Numbered from the stretch's first letter, positions 17,347-27,650 are shown. The stretch is DNA of 64,000 nucleotides from Shewanella sp. MBTL60-112-B2 (GCF_019655055.1 NZ_BPFA01000023.1:16990-80989), one strand, 5' to 3'. Notes: generated by a model not told the origin, from the letters alone. Program-made: numbers and translations.

Positions 17347-18210
17347 CTAGATCACTGCCAAATTATTATTTTCAACATTAGTGAGTGTTTCATTACATAA
17401 ATACAACCTTTCAGGATGGGTATATATTGTCACCCGATTTTCACGGCAAAACCCAACCAAGGTAATATTCGATCTGTTTGCGATATCAATAGCTAACGAA
17501 GTTGCTGAAGAAATTGCAAATATAATACTAATATTTGAAATAGCTGCTTTTTGCACCATTTCAAAACTGGCTCGACTGGTTAATAACAACGCCGAATGAC
17601 GAGTCTGCTTATCGATACTGATATGACCAATTAATTTATCTAGTGCGACATGACGCCCCACATCTTCGAAGCAGCACATAATATCACCTTCTGCCGACAA
17701 CATGGCAGCAGCATGTGTGGCTCCGGTCAAATTAAATGCATTTTGATGCTTATGTAGGTTAGATAAGGCCAACTTCAAACTATTTAAATCGAATCTTGCA
17801 GTGTCTGTGACCTTTACAATCGGCTTCACCGTTTGCTCTATCTGCTCGATACCGCAAAGGCCACAGCCTGTGCGCCCAGCAAGACTGCGGCGATGTTGCT
17901 TGAGCTGCATAAAACAGCGCTGCGAAACCTCAATATGCACCAGCACCCCTGTGGCGATGGTTTCAATCTCAATCGAACGGATATCTTGTACGCTTTCAAT
18001 AATCGATTCAGACAAGCTAAAACCAATGGCAAACTCTTTTAATGCTGTTGGGCAAGCCATCATCACCACATGAGAAATACCATTATAAATCAGTGCGACC
18101 CTGACCTCTTTCGCCACCGTTTCTATTAATGACTGCTCTCTATCATTACGAAAACACGTCACTGCAGCTTGCTCAGTAATATTATTTACGCCACATACAA
18201 GTTCCGTCAT
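17347..18210 (-). CDS. fdhD: Formate dehydrogenase accessory sulfurtransferase FdhD
   Basis: A 287-residue protein with the FdhD hallmarks: the sulfur-carrying CxxC in AGRTGCGLCG (about residues 110-119), FNLTGATHAAAM, the nucleotide/cofactor motif EDVGRHVALDKLIG, and LLTSRASFEMV. FdhD takes persulfide sulfur from the cysteine desulfurase IscS and passes it to the molybdenum cofactor of formate dehydrogenase, without which the enzyme is inactive. It sits between yedE and selC in the same region as the formate dehydrogenase genes it serves. Confidence 0.96.
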   Translation of the reverse strand: MTELVCGVNNITEQAAVTCFRNDREQSLIETVAKEVRVALIYNGISHVVMMACPTALKEFAIGFSLSESIIESVQDIRSIEIETIATGVLVHIEVSQRCFMQLKQHRRSLAGRTGCGLCGIEQIEQTVKPIVKVTDTARFDLNSLKLALSNLHKHQNAFNLTGATHAAAMLSAEGDIMCCFEDVGRHVALDKLIGHISIDKQTRHSALLLTSRASFEMVQKAAISNISIIFAISSATSLAIDIANRSNITLVGFCRENRVTIYTHPERLYLCNETLTNVENNNLAVI

Positions 18211-18453
18211 AAAGCTATTCCATTTCTTCTATTAAATAAGGTCCCACTAAGCACGTTTAATATTGCCAAATGGATAGATGTAAATAGGACTCACATTTAC
18301 TAAACATATAAGTCGATTAATATCATTTATAAAAACACTGATTCTGGCTGAGCCATGTTTTAACTATTTGGTAAATAATGTCCCACTCTTCACGGCTATT
18401 ACCGATAAATAGTATTTGTACTCACAGTTAATAAAGTTTGCCGCTAGCCGCTA

Positions 18454-18482
18454 TTGTTTAGCCAAATGCAATTACCTATTAT
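18454..18482 (+). promoter_or_regulatory. Likely sigma-70 promoter of selC
   Basis: TTGTTT (18454-18459), a 17-base spacer and TATTAT (18477-18482), placing the transcript start about ten bases before the mature tRNA. The discriminator is GC-rich as in stable RNA promoters. Read by eye. Confidence 0.5.
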
Positions 18483-18498
18483 TCGCCGCAAGTGATAC

Positions 18499-18593
18499 GG
18501 AAGAACGTCGTTTCCGGTGAAACGTCTGGATTTCAAATCCAGGTGGGGCTGCCAGCAGTCCCGGGTAGGTTCAACTCCTATGTTCTTCCGCCA
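18499..18593 (+). tRNA. selC: Selenocysteine tRNA, tRNA-Sec(UCA)
   Basis: A 95-base tRNA gene. The acceptor stem GGAAGAAC pairs with GTTCTTCC, then G and an encoded CCA; it is the 8-bp acceptor stem typical of bacterial tRNA-Sec. The anticodon UCA lies in the loop CTGGATTTCAAATCCAG, the long variable arm is GGGGCTGCCAGCAGTCCC, and the T-loop is GGTTCAACTCC. It matches E. coli selC along its length. It is charged with serine, converted to selenocysteine by SelA, and delivered by SelB. Its last 23 bases are also the antisense of the 3' end of selB. Confidence 0.98.
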
Positions 18594-20478
18594 AATCACT
18601 TGCGATAAAAATACTGCTGTCTCGTATCACTCTCGAATTGTCTTTCTTCTTACGCCACGTTAATCCACTGCGGTCATAAAATTCCAATAACTGAATACTC
18701 GCTTTACGGCCTAATTTAATAATCGAATTAAAATCTGCTGTCTTTATCTCACCCGTCACATCGATCTGTTTGCGGATCACATCGGCATAGAAATACAGGC
18801 TTTCGGTGAGCATAAAGCGGTCTTTAATAATCGCCGATAGATACCCCAACTGAATAAGCTTACGGCACAAGGCGCGCACGGCAGTCAGCTCAAGGTTTAG
18901 CGCTTGAGCTAAGTCTGACGACCATAACGGGCCATTAGCGCTAAGCATTTGCTGCTTTATCTGTGACCACAGCTGCTGCTCAGCATCCGATAGCGCAAGA
19001 CTATGTCTTGGAAGGTGCAATAAACCGCGGGTACTTTGCAGCTGCTTTTGCTCTCTAAGACCATCGGTGAGCTTCAAAAGCACTGGCAGTGGAAAATGAT
19101 TGTGAGTCATGCGCTGCAGCCGATTAATGCTCAACCCCAACAGCTCTGGTGATTGCTGATGATAATCGGCGATAAGAGCCAGTAATTGCGCTTCAATCTG
19201 CTGCTGCAATGCGCTTGATAACAGATAACCATCGAGGCTAATAACAGTATCATCAGCCAAACAGGGAGTTTGTTCAGTTAACTGATTGGCCCACATAAAA
19301 GCAGACTTTGACACGCAGTGATGGTTTATTTGCACCTGTAAGCTAGCGCGAAGCGATTTACATTGCTTAAGTTGTTCTAAGTAAACTAAGCGCTCAATGC
19401 TGCGCTTAGCTCGGGTTGGCGGGTTAATATCTAATACTCGCAGCGCACCCAGTGTGGTTTTCGCCGCGGCATCACGCACGATAATTCTGTCTTGCTCGAC
19501 ACAGCCCAATGGCTGTTCACATTGCAGCTCAACCAAGGCGCTACCATCTGCTAGATTTTGCAGTAAGCCTAAACGCGCCGTAGTATGACGATTACCAAGA
19601 TGCACTTGCACACTTTGCCAATGCTTAAATGGCAATACAGATTCAAATACACCACAAATCACTTTTGGCACTTCAGTTGCAGATTCCAGAGCGGTTAGCC
19701 AGTCGCCGCGAACAGCACCGCGATGCGCATCAACGCCAGTAATATTGAGTGCCACCCGCTGACAATGATGGGCGTTATCACTTGCTCGACCTTGGCTATG
19801 CAGCGTTCTGACTTTTACCGGTTTACGTTGACCCGATAAATACAGGTTTTGCCCTTGGCTGACTTGGCCGCTGATCACAGTACCAGTGACCACAAGACCC
19901 GCCCCTTTTACGCTAAAAGCTCTGTCGATTGCCATACGAAAACTAGCTTGCTCAGCGTTCTTACTTAACGCTTGAATCTGCGACTGCGCAAGTTCTGTAA
20001 TCGCCTGCTTTAATCCGTCGATACCAAGGCCTGTTTGCGCCGACACCACAAAGATTTGGCTTTGCCTTTGGTGCTGCGCCAATAGCTCACTCACTTGCTC
20101 TTTAACTTCATCGACCCTGACTGCATCGACTTTATCTTGCTTAGTTAACACCACAATTAAGTGCTCCAGATTAAGTAGCTGCAAGATGGCTAAATGTTCA
20201 TGAGTTTGCGGCATCACCCCGTCATCACAGGCGATAATCAATAATGCATGTTTGGCGCAGCTCACTCCGGCGAGCATGGTATTAATAAACTTGCTGTGGC
20301 CGGGCACATCGACAAAGGCTAGGCGATCGCCATCGGCTAAATCCATAAAGGCGTAACCCAGCTCGATAGTCATGCCGCGCTGCTTTTCTTCCGGTAAACG
20401 GTCGGCATCGGTACCTGTTAGTGCTTGAATAAGGCTAGTCTTGCCGTGATCCACATGACCTGCGGTAACAATAATCAT
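18571..20478 (-). CDS. selB: Selenocysteine-specific elongation factor SelB
   Basis: A 635-residue protein. An EF-Tu-like GTPase comes first: GHVDHGKT (7-14), the switch DVPGHSKFI, and TKQDKVD for guanine binding. Beta-barrel domains follow (about 175-380), and C-terminal winged helices (about 430-620) read the SECIS hairpin. It carries Sec-tRNA to the ribosome at UGA. The start overlaps the selA stop by four bases, so both are translationally coupled. The usual end of the protein would be near IRDSSIFI; here about ten more residues (ASDLAEEHRS) run into the 3' end of selC on the other strand. Confidence 0.97.
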   Translation of the reverse strand: MIIVTAGHVDHGKTSLIQALTGTDADRLPEEKQRGMTIELGYAFMDLADGDRLAFVDVPGHSKFINTMLAGVSCAKHALLIIACDDGVMPQTHEHLAILQLLNLEHLIVVLTKQDKVDAVRVDEVKEQVSELLAQHQRQSQIFVVSAQTGLGIDGLKQAITELAQSQIQALSKNAEQASFRMAIDRAFSVKGAGLVVTGTVISGQVSQGQNLYLSGQRKPVKVRTLHSQGRASDNAHHCQRVALNITGVDAHRGAVRGDWLTALESATEVPKVICGVFESVLPFKHWQSVQVHLGNRHTTARLGLLQNLADGSALVELQCEQPLGCVEQDRIIVRDAAAKTTLGALRVLDINPPTRAKRSIERLVYLEQLKQCKSLRASLQVQINHHCVSKSAFMWANQLTEQTPCLADDTVISLDGYLLSSALQQQIEAQLLALIADYHQQSPELLGLSINRLQRMTHNHFPLPVLLKLTDGLREQKQLQSTRGLLHLPRHSLALSDAEQQLWSQIKQQMLSANGPLWSSDLAQALNLELTAVRALCRKLIQLGYLSAIIKDRFMLTESLYFYADVIRKQIDVTGEIKTADFNSIIKLGRKASIQLLEFYDRSGLTWRKKKDNSRVIRDSSIFIASDLAEEHRS

Positions 20479-21962
20479 GATGCGGCCTCCACGGTTTTCT
20501 CCTCAAAACCAATCTCTCTATGAAAGCTAAGTAGGCTTGTTGTCAGTACCTCGATTAGCAGGCTGTCACTGTCAGTGCCACGCAAATCTAACCACAACTG
20601 ATTAGCGGTAATGCGGCCAATAATCGGTAAACTTGCGGCTTTAAAATGCTTATCTAATTGCAACACGCTTGGCGAGTGACTCTGCTTGGTCGAGTTTGTA
20701 TTAACAGCAAAACACAGCGCGACAGAATCAAGCAGCACATCAGGTTGTGAGCCGCTACCCACTTGGGTTTGGCAAGCTTGAATTGTTACATCAAATAGGC
20801 TGCTATTGACGCTATCGGCTAATTGCTGCTGCAGTGTTTGTGCAAGCCGTTCAAGTTCAACCAAAGGACGGGATAGTTTTCTAAAAATGGGTAATTGGCT
20901 ATCTAGCGTTTGTGGATTACGGTACTGCATTAAGGTGGCTTCAAGCGCCGCTAGCGTCATTTTATCGCAGCGCAGTGCCCGCTTTAGTGGATGCGCTTGT
21001 AGCTTAGCAATCAGCTCCGCATCACCAACCACTAAACCTGCTTGCGGTCCGCCCAGCAGTTTATCGCCAGAAAAACTTACTAGATTTACGCCATCGCTAA
21101 GCATCTGCTGCGGCATTGGCTCTTTTGATAAACCAAAGCGCGACAGATCCGTCAGTGCACCGCTACCAAGGTCTGAAATAAGCGCGATGCCTTTTTCTTT
21201 ACATAGAGCCGCAAGCTCAGCCTCTTCGGTGACCTTAGTAAAACCACTAATATGATAATTACTGGTGTGCACCTTCATAATTGCCGCAGTGTTTTCAGTT
21301 ATCGCGGCGGCGTAATCTTTAAGGTGAGTACGATTAGTGCAGCCCACTTCCACCAGCTTGCAGCCGGCCTGCGCCATAATATCGGGGATCCGAAACGCGC
21401 CGCCAATTTCCACCAGCTCACCACGGGAAACTATCACCTCTTTACCAGCAGATGTGGCGGCCAGCATCAATAAAACCGCCGCGGCGTTGTTATTGACGAT
21501 GCAGCAACTGTCTGCACCGGTTAGCTCGTGAATAAGTGCCGAGATTGCGCTATCGCGGTGGCCACGTTTGCCTTGTCCCATATCGAACTCTAGCGGCACC
21601 GGGCTACGCATCACTTGGGTCACCGCATCGATTGCGGCCTCACACATCTGCGAGCGACCAAGATTGGTATGTAATATGGTGCCGGTTAAGTTAATCACTG
21701 GCGTCATGCTTTGGCGCTGAGCTTTAGCTATTCGGCTGGCTAACTCGGTTGTAATATTGCTTATATCTAAGCACCAGCTTGGCAAGCTTTGTCGCTCAGC
21801 GATTTGCTGACGCGCATCTTGAAGCATCTGTGCCAATAAGGATTTAATCCAGGGCTTACCCTGCTGGTCGATAAAACCTATCACTTGAGGTATCAGCAGC
21901 AAGCTGTCCATTGCAGGTAAACAACGGTAAAGGGCTTGAGTGGAATTGATAGCTTGAGTCAT
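20475..21962 (-). CDS. selA: L-seryl-tRNA(Sec) selenium transferase SelA
   Basis: A 495-residue PLP enzyme of normal length (E. coli 463). Markers are INLTGTILHTNLGRS, the GQGKRGHRD loop, NNNAAAVLL, SRGELVEIGG, HTSNYHISGF and the PLP-binding lysine in SFSGDKLLGGPQAG (about residue 303). It converts Ser-tRNA(Sec) to Sec-tRNA(Sec) with selenophosphate. selD, which makes selenophosphate, is not in the window. It overlaps selB by four bases and lies about 120 bases downstream of fdhE, so it could be part of the long fdo-fdhE-sel transcript. Confidence 0.97.
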   Translation of the reverse strand: MTQAINSTQALYRCLPAMDSLLLIPQVIGFIDQQGKPWIKSLLAQMLQDARQQIAERQSLPSWCLDISNITTELASRIAKAQRQSMTPVINLTGTILHTNLGRSQMCEAAIDAVTQVMRSPVPLEFDMGQGKRGHRDSAISALIHELTGADSCCIVNNNAAAVLLMLAATSAGKEVIVSRGELVEIGGAFRIPDIMAQAGCKLVEVGCTNRTHLKDYAAAITENTAAIMKVHTSNYHISGFTKVTEEAELAALCKEKGIALISDLGSGALTDLSRFGLSKEPMPQQMLSDGVNLVSFSGDKLLGGPQAGLVVGDAELIAKLQAHPLKRALRCDKMTLAALEATLMQYRNPQTLDSQLPIFRKLSRPLVELERLAQTLQQQLADSVNSSLFDVTIQACQTQVGSGSQPDVLLDSVALCFAVNTNSTKQSHSPSVLQLDKHFKAASLPIIGRITANQLWLDLRGTDSDSLLIEVLTTSLLSFHREIGFEEKTVEAAS

Positions 21963-22082
21963 AGGTCTTCGTCTAATTGTTGGAATGATTTTGAATCGAT
22001 TTAATGAAAGAGCCGCAGCGAAATGCGGCTCTTGCTTACTAATTAACTTAAAAGTTACTTACTACCTGCTGGTTACAGCTAC

Positions 22083-23072
22083 CTAGTGGATATCGCCGAC
22101 TTTAGGCTCAGGCTCATTTTCTCGCTGAAGCTCTTCACTTAGCAGAGGCTCTACTTCTTGCTCATGAGCAAGTAGCAGCGGATTCACCGTGGTTGCGCTG
22201 TATCCTTGCTCAACCAAATGGCTGTCCATCACTAAGGTCGCCAAGTCGTCGGCTGCTACTTCTAGTCTTGGGTTGATGTCGGTAAAGAACATCTTGGTAT
22301 AACCCTGACAGGTGTCGCAGCTTTCTACCCGAATCGCGGCATTAGTTTCGGTTTCAGCCCACAAGAACACGCCCTTGCTTTCGCCGCATGATGTACACTC
22401 CGCGCGCACTTCATGCCACTCGGTTTCACACAAGCTACAATGTAAGTAGCGCAGGCCAACACGTGGCTCTTCCTTGATCACGCTCCCTACTGGGTGGCTG
22501 CCACACACTGGGCATAAGCGCTTATGTGCCTCTGCCTTATCAGCCAAAGCCTGTGCAACATTAACCGCCCAATGTGACCAGTACACTGACAGCGCCGCCC
22601 AAATAAACAGGCTGTACTGCGCAGGGACTTCGGCAAAGCGGCCACCAAGCATCGACTGGGCATAACCTTGCAGTACATCAGCCTTGGCTTTAGCCAGTTC
22701 CTTTAGTACCACATGCAAGTCTGTACTGACTTTAGGCATAAGCTCACTAATCAGCTCCAGCAATACCGACTGCCAATAATTGCCCCACTCAAAATGCTGC
22801 TGCGCCATCGGCTGGCTTTGGCTTAGATCTAACTTTGGCTGAGGGCCAAAGCAGCTCTTTGCCGCCTCACCATATAGAGCCGATACCTTTTCTTGCGCGC
22901 CAACTAACTGCTCAAGTAGGCCAAAGTATTCTGCTAATCCAGATTCTTCGGCAAGCTCTGCAAGTCGCTTAGCGCGAAATTGATAAACGGCTTTTGGATC
23001 AGCTGCGATCACGGTTTTAATGTCCAATGACTGACCAGGGATCTTTTCAGCGTCGAGTATTGCTGTGCTCAT
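22083..23072 (-). CDS. fdhE: Formate dehydrogenase accessory protein FdhE
   Basis: A 329-residue cytoplasmic protein with the FdhE rubredoxin-like metal sites: CPVCGSHP, CSLCETEWHEVRAECTSC and CDTCQGYTK (about 196-265), giving four CxxC pairs that bind iron. FdhE is needed for maturation or export of the respiratory formate dehydrogenase. It starts two bases after the cytochrome b subunit stop, and is clearly in the same operon. Confidence 0.95.
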   Translation of the reverse strand: MSTAILDAEKIPGQSLDIKTVIAADPKAVYQFRAKRLAELAEESGLAEYFGLLEQLVGAQEKVSALYGEAAKSCFGPQPKLDLSQSQPMAQQHFEWGNYWQSVLLELISELMPKVSTDLHVVLKELAKAKADVLQGYAQSMLGGRFAEVPAQYSLFIWAALSVYWSHWAVNVAQALADKAEAHKRLCPVCGSHPVGSVIKEEPRVGLRYLHCSLCETEWHEVRAECTSCGESKGVFLWAETETNAAIRVESCDTCQGYTKMFFTDINPRLEVAADDLATLVMDSHLVEQGYSATTVNPLLLAHEQEVEPLLSEELQRENEPEPKVGDIH

Positions 23073-23074
23073 AA

Positions 23075-23719
23075 TTAGTGTTTTTCCTGCTTATTAGTCT
23101 TTAATTCAGGATCGTTTAGCATGTTAGGGTGATGCTTCTTGCACCAAGCCCGCGACACATAGCCGTACAACATGCCAGCAACCGATCCTTCTACCCACGT
23201 TGCCATCCAAAAGTGCACAATCACGAAGATCAACATGATCACGGCGCAGATTGCGTGGATCAAAATGGCCCACTGAATAGCAATTGCTTCAAAGTAAGGG
23301 GCAAAGTAAGGCTGCCACATCATGATGCCGGTAATCGTCAATGCGATTGAGGTCACCACGAAGGTACGGAACAGCACTTTTTGACCTGGGTTGTAATGGC
23401 CGATAGCGGGGATCTTGTCCTCGTTTTCGAACATCACATCCTTGATAGCTAACATCCATGTCAGGTCATTCTTTTCCCACTTGTTATGGTGGTAATAGCG
23501 AACTAGCATCACCATTAACGGCAGACACATCATCAAGCCGGCAATTGGGTGAACAAAGCGCGCCATCTGTGGCGTACCTGCAATCGATCCCAACCATTGA
23601 AATGATGGGAAGAAGAAAGCAAAGCCGGTGAGGAATGTCACCAAACCTGCTGCGACCACAAACCAGTGACAGATGCGGTCGAACAACTTATGGCGCAAAA
23701 TCATATTCTGCTTATGCAT
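23075..23719 (-). CDS. fdoI: Formate dehydrogenase cytochrome b556 (gamma) subunit
   Basis: A 214-residue membrane protein with four hydrophobic helices (about 18-38, 55-73, 112-132 and 150-172) and the histidines that ligate two b haems (HWFVVAAG, FVHPIAG, ILIHAICA, FVIVHFWMATWVEG). It anchors the enzyme in the inner membrane and hands electrons from the iron-sulfur subunit to quinone. Length and order match FdoI/FdnI of E. coli. The gene lies directly between the beta subunit and fdhE. Confidence 0.95.
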   Translation of the reverse strand: MHKQNMILRHKLFDRICHWFVVAAGLVTFLTGFAFFFPSFQWLGSIAGTPQMARFVHPIAGLMMCLPLMVMLVRYYHHNKWEKNDLTWMLAIKDVMFENEDKIPAIGHYNPGQKVLFRTFVVTSIALTITGIMMWQPYFAPYFEAIAIQWAILIHAICAVIMLIFVIVHFWMATWVEGSVAGMLYGYVSRAWCKKHHPNMLNDPELKTNKQEKH

Positions 23720-23724
23720 GAGCG

Positions 23725-24627
23725 TTACTCCTTATCTGACTTATCTGAGTGAGTGTGGTCGAACTGTGCTGGCTCGTCCTCTTCAACAAGGTTGCGACCC
23801 ACTGTGATACGGTGCAAACACGCAACAGCAACTGTTGCCATGATGCCCGCCGCACCCAATGGTTTAACCACGTCTTGCCATAACTTAACTGGCACACTCG
23901 TTTTCGGATCCGCTGGTAAGCCATAGTCTTGCGGCTTATTAATGTCATGCAAAATCATGATCATGCCTGTACCACCCACACCTTCAGGGTTGTATAGACC
24001 TGCATTAACATAGCCACGCTTATGCAGTTCTTTAATCCGTAAGTCGGCAATAAACAGCATGTCTTCACGGGTGCCGTACTTCAGTGCGCCTGTGATACAA
24101 GACTTCACACAAGCTGGCTCTTGGCCCACTTGAATACGGTCTGAACACATGGTGCACTTGTAAGCTTTTTGATCGATAGGGTCGAGTCTTGGTACATCGA
24201 ACGGACAAGCCGACACGCAGTAGCCACAACCAGTACACTTATCAGAGTCAAAATCCACCACACCGTTTGCACGCTGCACAATGGCACCTTTAGTCGAACA
24301 AGCGGTTAAACAGGCTGGATCATCACAGTGCATACATGCGCTATGGGCGAAACGCCAATTTAGCTTGTTATCTCGCTCAACTTCTTGGTACTTCATCAGC
24401 GTCCAACACTCAGAAGACAGGTCCATTGGGTTCTGGTAAGAACCTTGGAAGCTACCCACTGGTGCACGCAGGTCGTTCCATTCAGAACACGACACCTGAC
24501 ATGCTTTACAGCCATTACACTTAGTGGCATCGAATAACTTAGCCACCTTACTTAACTTACGTCGTACCTGCGCTGCAGGAGTGAGCTCTGATGTGCCAGA
24601 GCTTAAAATGATATCTTGAGCAGACAT
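23725..24627 (-). CDS. fdoH: Formate dehydrogenase iron-sulfur (beta) subunit
   Basis: A 300-residue protein with four [4Fe-4S] ferredoxin-type clusters: CNGCKACQVSC, CMHCDDPACLTAC, CTGCGYCVSACPF and CTMCSDRI / CVKSC. One C-terminal membrane helix lies near 258-278 (GAAGIMATVAVACLHRI). It connects the catalytic subunit with the haem subunit. Two-base spacing to the catalytic gene and five bases to the cytochrome gene show tight operon coupling. The membrane helix and the Tat signal on the alpha subunit place the complex on the periplasmic side. Confidence 0.96.
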   Translation of the reverse strand: MSAQDIILSSGTSELTPAAQVRRKLSKVAKLFDATKCNGCKACQVSCSEWNDLRAPVGSFQGSYQNPMDLSSECWTLMKYQEVERDNKLNWRFAHSACMHCDDPACLTACSTKGAIVQRANGVVDFDSDKCTGCGYCVSACPFDVPRLDPIDQKAYKCTMCSDRIQVGQEPACVKSCITGALKYGTREDMLFIADLRIKELHKRGYVNAGLYNPEGVGGTGMIMILHDINKPQDYGLPADPKTSVPVKLWQDVVKPLGAAGIMATVAVACLHRITVGRNLVEEDEPAQFDHTHSDKSDKE

Positions 24628-24629
24628 GA

Positions 24630-27600
24630 TTAAACTCCCTCAGCCTTAGCGATATCCACTAGGAACGCCTTAAATTCAGGTACCTGGGTATTCGCATCGC
24701 CCACTTCCGTGGTCAGTACGTTACAGCTATAACTTCTACGTGTAAGACCGTTATGGCCACCATGACGTGGTAAGCCCACTGTGTGTACCATCTGGCCGTG
24801 AACTTTCAGTGGCTGCAGACGCTTAGTGACTAATGCCTTAGTTAACAAGCTACCGCGCTTAGAACTCACCTTGACCCAATCGCCATTAGCAATGCCTTTC
24901 TTCGCCGCAAGAATTTCGTCTAATTCAACGAAAGTTTCCGGCATAGAAATCGCTGCTAAACGACAATGAATCGTCCAGAAGTTAAAGTGCTCGGTTAGCG
25001 AGTAAGTGGTACACACATATGGGAATTCAGTATGTGAACCCAATGTCTCTTCCACGCCCTCTAACAAACGTACCGCAGGGTTACTAATCACATTAGGGTG
25101 TAATGGGTTAGTTCCAATTGGTGACTCCATCGGCTCGTAATGCTCAGGGAACGGACCTTCTGCCAGTAGTTTTAGCGAGAAGAAACGGCCCACACCTTCA
25201 GGCTGCATAATGAACGGATGCGCCGACTCTTTTGGTGGTAACGTCATATTGAAGTCACCCACATCGATGCCGTGCCACTTACCGTGGTTCCACTCAACGA
25301 TTACACGTTTTGGATCCCAAGGCTTGCCGTTAACGTCACACGATGCGCGGTTGTATAGTACGCGGCGGTTTTGTGGCCACGAGAATGCCCAACCTGGAGT
25401 GATACCTTTACCTGACGTATCAGAGTTATCACGACGCGCCATCATGTTGCCGTCTTCGGTCCAGCTACCAGAGTAGATCCAGCAACCACATGACGTACTA
25501 CCGTCATCTTTTAACTGGCTAAAGCTATCAAGCTGTTTGCCGGTTTTAAGATCGATACCGTTAAGCTCTTTTGCCACTTCTTCACCATGTGGGAAGTATG
25601 GATTGTGGTAGCCAGCCCAGTTAACCGCTTCAATCGGCTCAGGCAATACACCACCTTCAGCTTTATAAAGCTCACGCAGCTTCATCAAAATGCCCGATAG
25701 GATCTCTGCATCTGGCTTAGATTCACCAGGCGGATTCGCACCTTTCCAGTGCCACTGCATCCAGCGACCAGAGTTAACGATACAGCCTTCTTCTTCAGCA
25801 AATAGTGTTGTCGGTAGACGGAACACTTCTGTTTGAATTTCGCTTGGTTGTACGTCGTTAAACTCACCGGCTTTTTGCCAGAATACTGAGGTTTCTGTCG
25901 CTAACGGATCCATCACCACTAGGTACTTCAGCTTGCATAATGCCGCTAAGGTCTTGTTACGGTTTGGCATAGAGTTAATCGCGTTAACCCCTTGCACGAA
26001 ATAACCGTTAACTTGGCCCTTGTACATCATGTCGATGTGCTTGGTGAAGTCGTACTGTAAGTCCCACTTAGGTAACCAGTCATAACCAAAGCTATTAGCC
26101 GCTGTTGCGCTCTCACCCCAGAAACTCTTCATCTGTGAGATAAAGAACTTAGGGTAATTTGACCAATAGTTAGTTTGGCCCGGGCGTAATGCCTTAGGCG
26201 TATAGTTGTCTAAATATGTGCTTAAATCTGTATCGTTATCATTTGGTAGCTTTAAGTAACCCGGCAGGTTCTGACATAGCAGACCCATGTCGGTTGCGCC
26301 CTGTACGTTTGAGTGACCACGTAGTGCGTTAACACCACCACCCAATACGCCGATATTACCCAGTAGCAACTGCACTAATGCCATAGAACGGATGTTCTGT
26401 GCGCCTTTAGTGTGGTGGGTCCAGCCCAATGCATACATGAAAGTCGCCGCTTTATCATGAACGTGTGTGCTACCTATTAGCGCACAAACTTTTTCATAAT
26501 CTTCAACTGGCGTACCGGTAATATTGCTTACGGTTTCAAAGTCGTAACGGTCAACGTGATGCTTTAATAAGTTCCACACACAACGTGGGTGCTCATAAGT
26601 TTCATCGACTTTGGCATAACCATCTTCATCTAATTCGTAGTACCAAGAATCCTTGTCGTAAGTGCGACTCTTGTCATCAAAACCACTAAATAGGCCTTCA
26701 TTGAACTCGAAATCTTCACGAATAATGTAGCTAGCGTTGGTGTACGCTTTGACATACTCGTAGTTAACTTGTTTAGTCTCAATGAGGTATCGACTTAGAC
26801 CTAGAAGGAATGCGATATCAGTACCACTACGAAGTGGTGCATAGCAGTCAGCTAACGCTGCACTGCGGTTAAAGCGTGGATCCACAACTACCAACTTGGC
26901 GTTATTGTGTTCCATAGCTTCCGTTACCCAACCGAAACCGACAGGATGTGCTTCAGCGGCATTACCGCCCATGATCACCACGACATTAGAGTTCTTAATA
27001 TCGATCCAGTGGTTGGTCATGGCACCGCGCCCAAATGTTGGAGCAAGACTTGCTACCGTTGGGGAGTGTCAGTTACGCGCAATAGTGTCGATGGCCACTA
27101 GGCCAAGAGAACGAGCAAACTTGTGAGTGATAAAACCACCTTCGTTTGGCTGTGCAGATGAAGTCATCATGCCGGTACTCAACCAACGGTTTACTGTGGT
27201 GCCATCACTATTTTTTTCAATAAAGTTTTCATCGCGGTCGTCTTTCATCAAACGTGCGATACGACTAAATGCGTCGTTCCAGCTAATACGCTTCCACTCG
27301 TTAGTGCCTGGCTCACGTACTTCAGGGAAATGGTTACGGTTAGGGCTATTTACATAGTCCACTAAACCGGCACCTTTAGGACACAATGCGCCGCGGTTAA
27401 CCGGATGGTCAGCGTCGCCTTCAATGTGGAAAATCGCTTTCTCAGCGTTTTTACCGTTGCTGCCATGGCTGTACATCAACAAGCCACAACCCACTGAGCA
27501 ATAACAGCAGTTATTGCGGGTTTCTTTTGCTTTCAACAACTTATACTCACGAGGCGCAGCCATCGCAGTGCCGGGCATTAATCCCAACGCTGATATTGCC

Positions 27601-27650
27601 GATGTGGTCGCTCCGCAGGCACACAGTTTAAAAAACTGTCGTCTGTCCAT
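24630..27650 (-). CDS. fdoG: Selenocysteine-containing formate dehydrogenase catalytic (alpha) subunit
   Basis: One gene read through an in-frame UGA at 27071-27069: 1006 residues with selenocysteine at position 194, matching E. coli FdnG/FdoG (about 1015, Sec196). The order is a Tat signal (DRRQFFKLC at the N-terminus, cut after AMA), a [4Fe-4S] cluster (NNCCYCSVGC, about 47-57), then ARN-U-HSPTVASLAPTFGRGAMTNHW and the molybdopterin domains to the end. A bacterial SECIS hairpin follows the UGA. It oxidises formate to CO2 in the periplasm with Mo- or W-bis-MGD and feeds electrons to FdoH/FdoI. The ATG at 27650 has GAGGG upstream. Standard gene finders will split this into two frames; it is not a pseudogene. 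FdoG versus FdnG naming is not resolvable here. Confidence 0.97.
27029..27071 (-). promoter_or_regulatory. UGA(Sec) codon and bacterial SECIS element
   Basis: Directly 3' of the UGA the mRNA folds: GG, a bulged U, AGCA, loop AGUCU, UGCU, CC (27057-27040). A lower stem CCCAA / UUGGG flanks it. The bulged U and the GUCU loop match the E. coli fdnG SECIS seen by SelB; one loop base is A where E. coli has G. Confidence 0.88.

Noticed and set aside
24630..27071. Split formate dehydrogenase alpha subunit as a pseudogene
   Set aside because: The interrupting codon is UGA in the conserved Sec position, followed by a SECIS hairpin, with selA, selB and selC adjacent.
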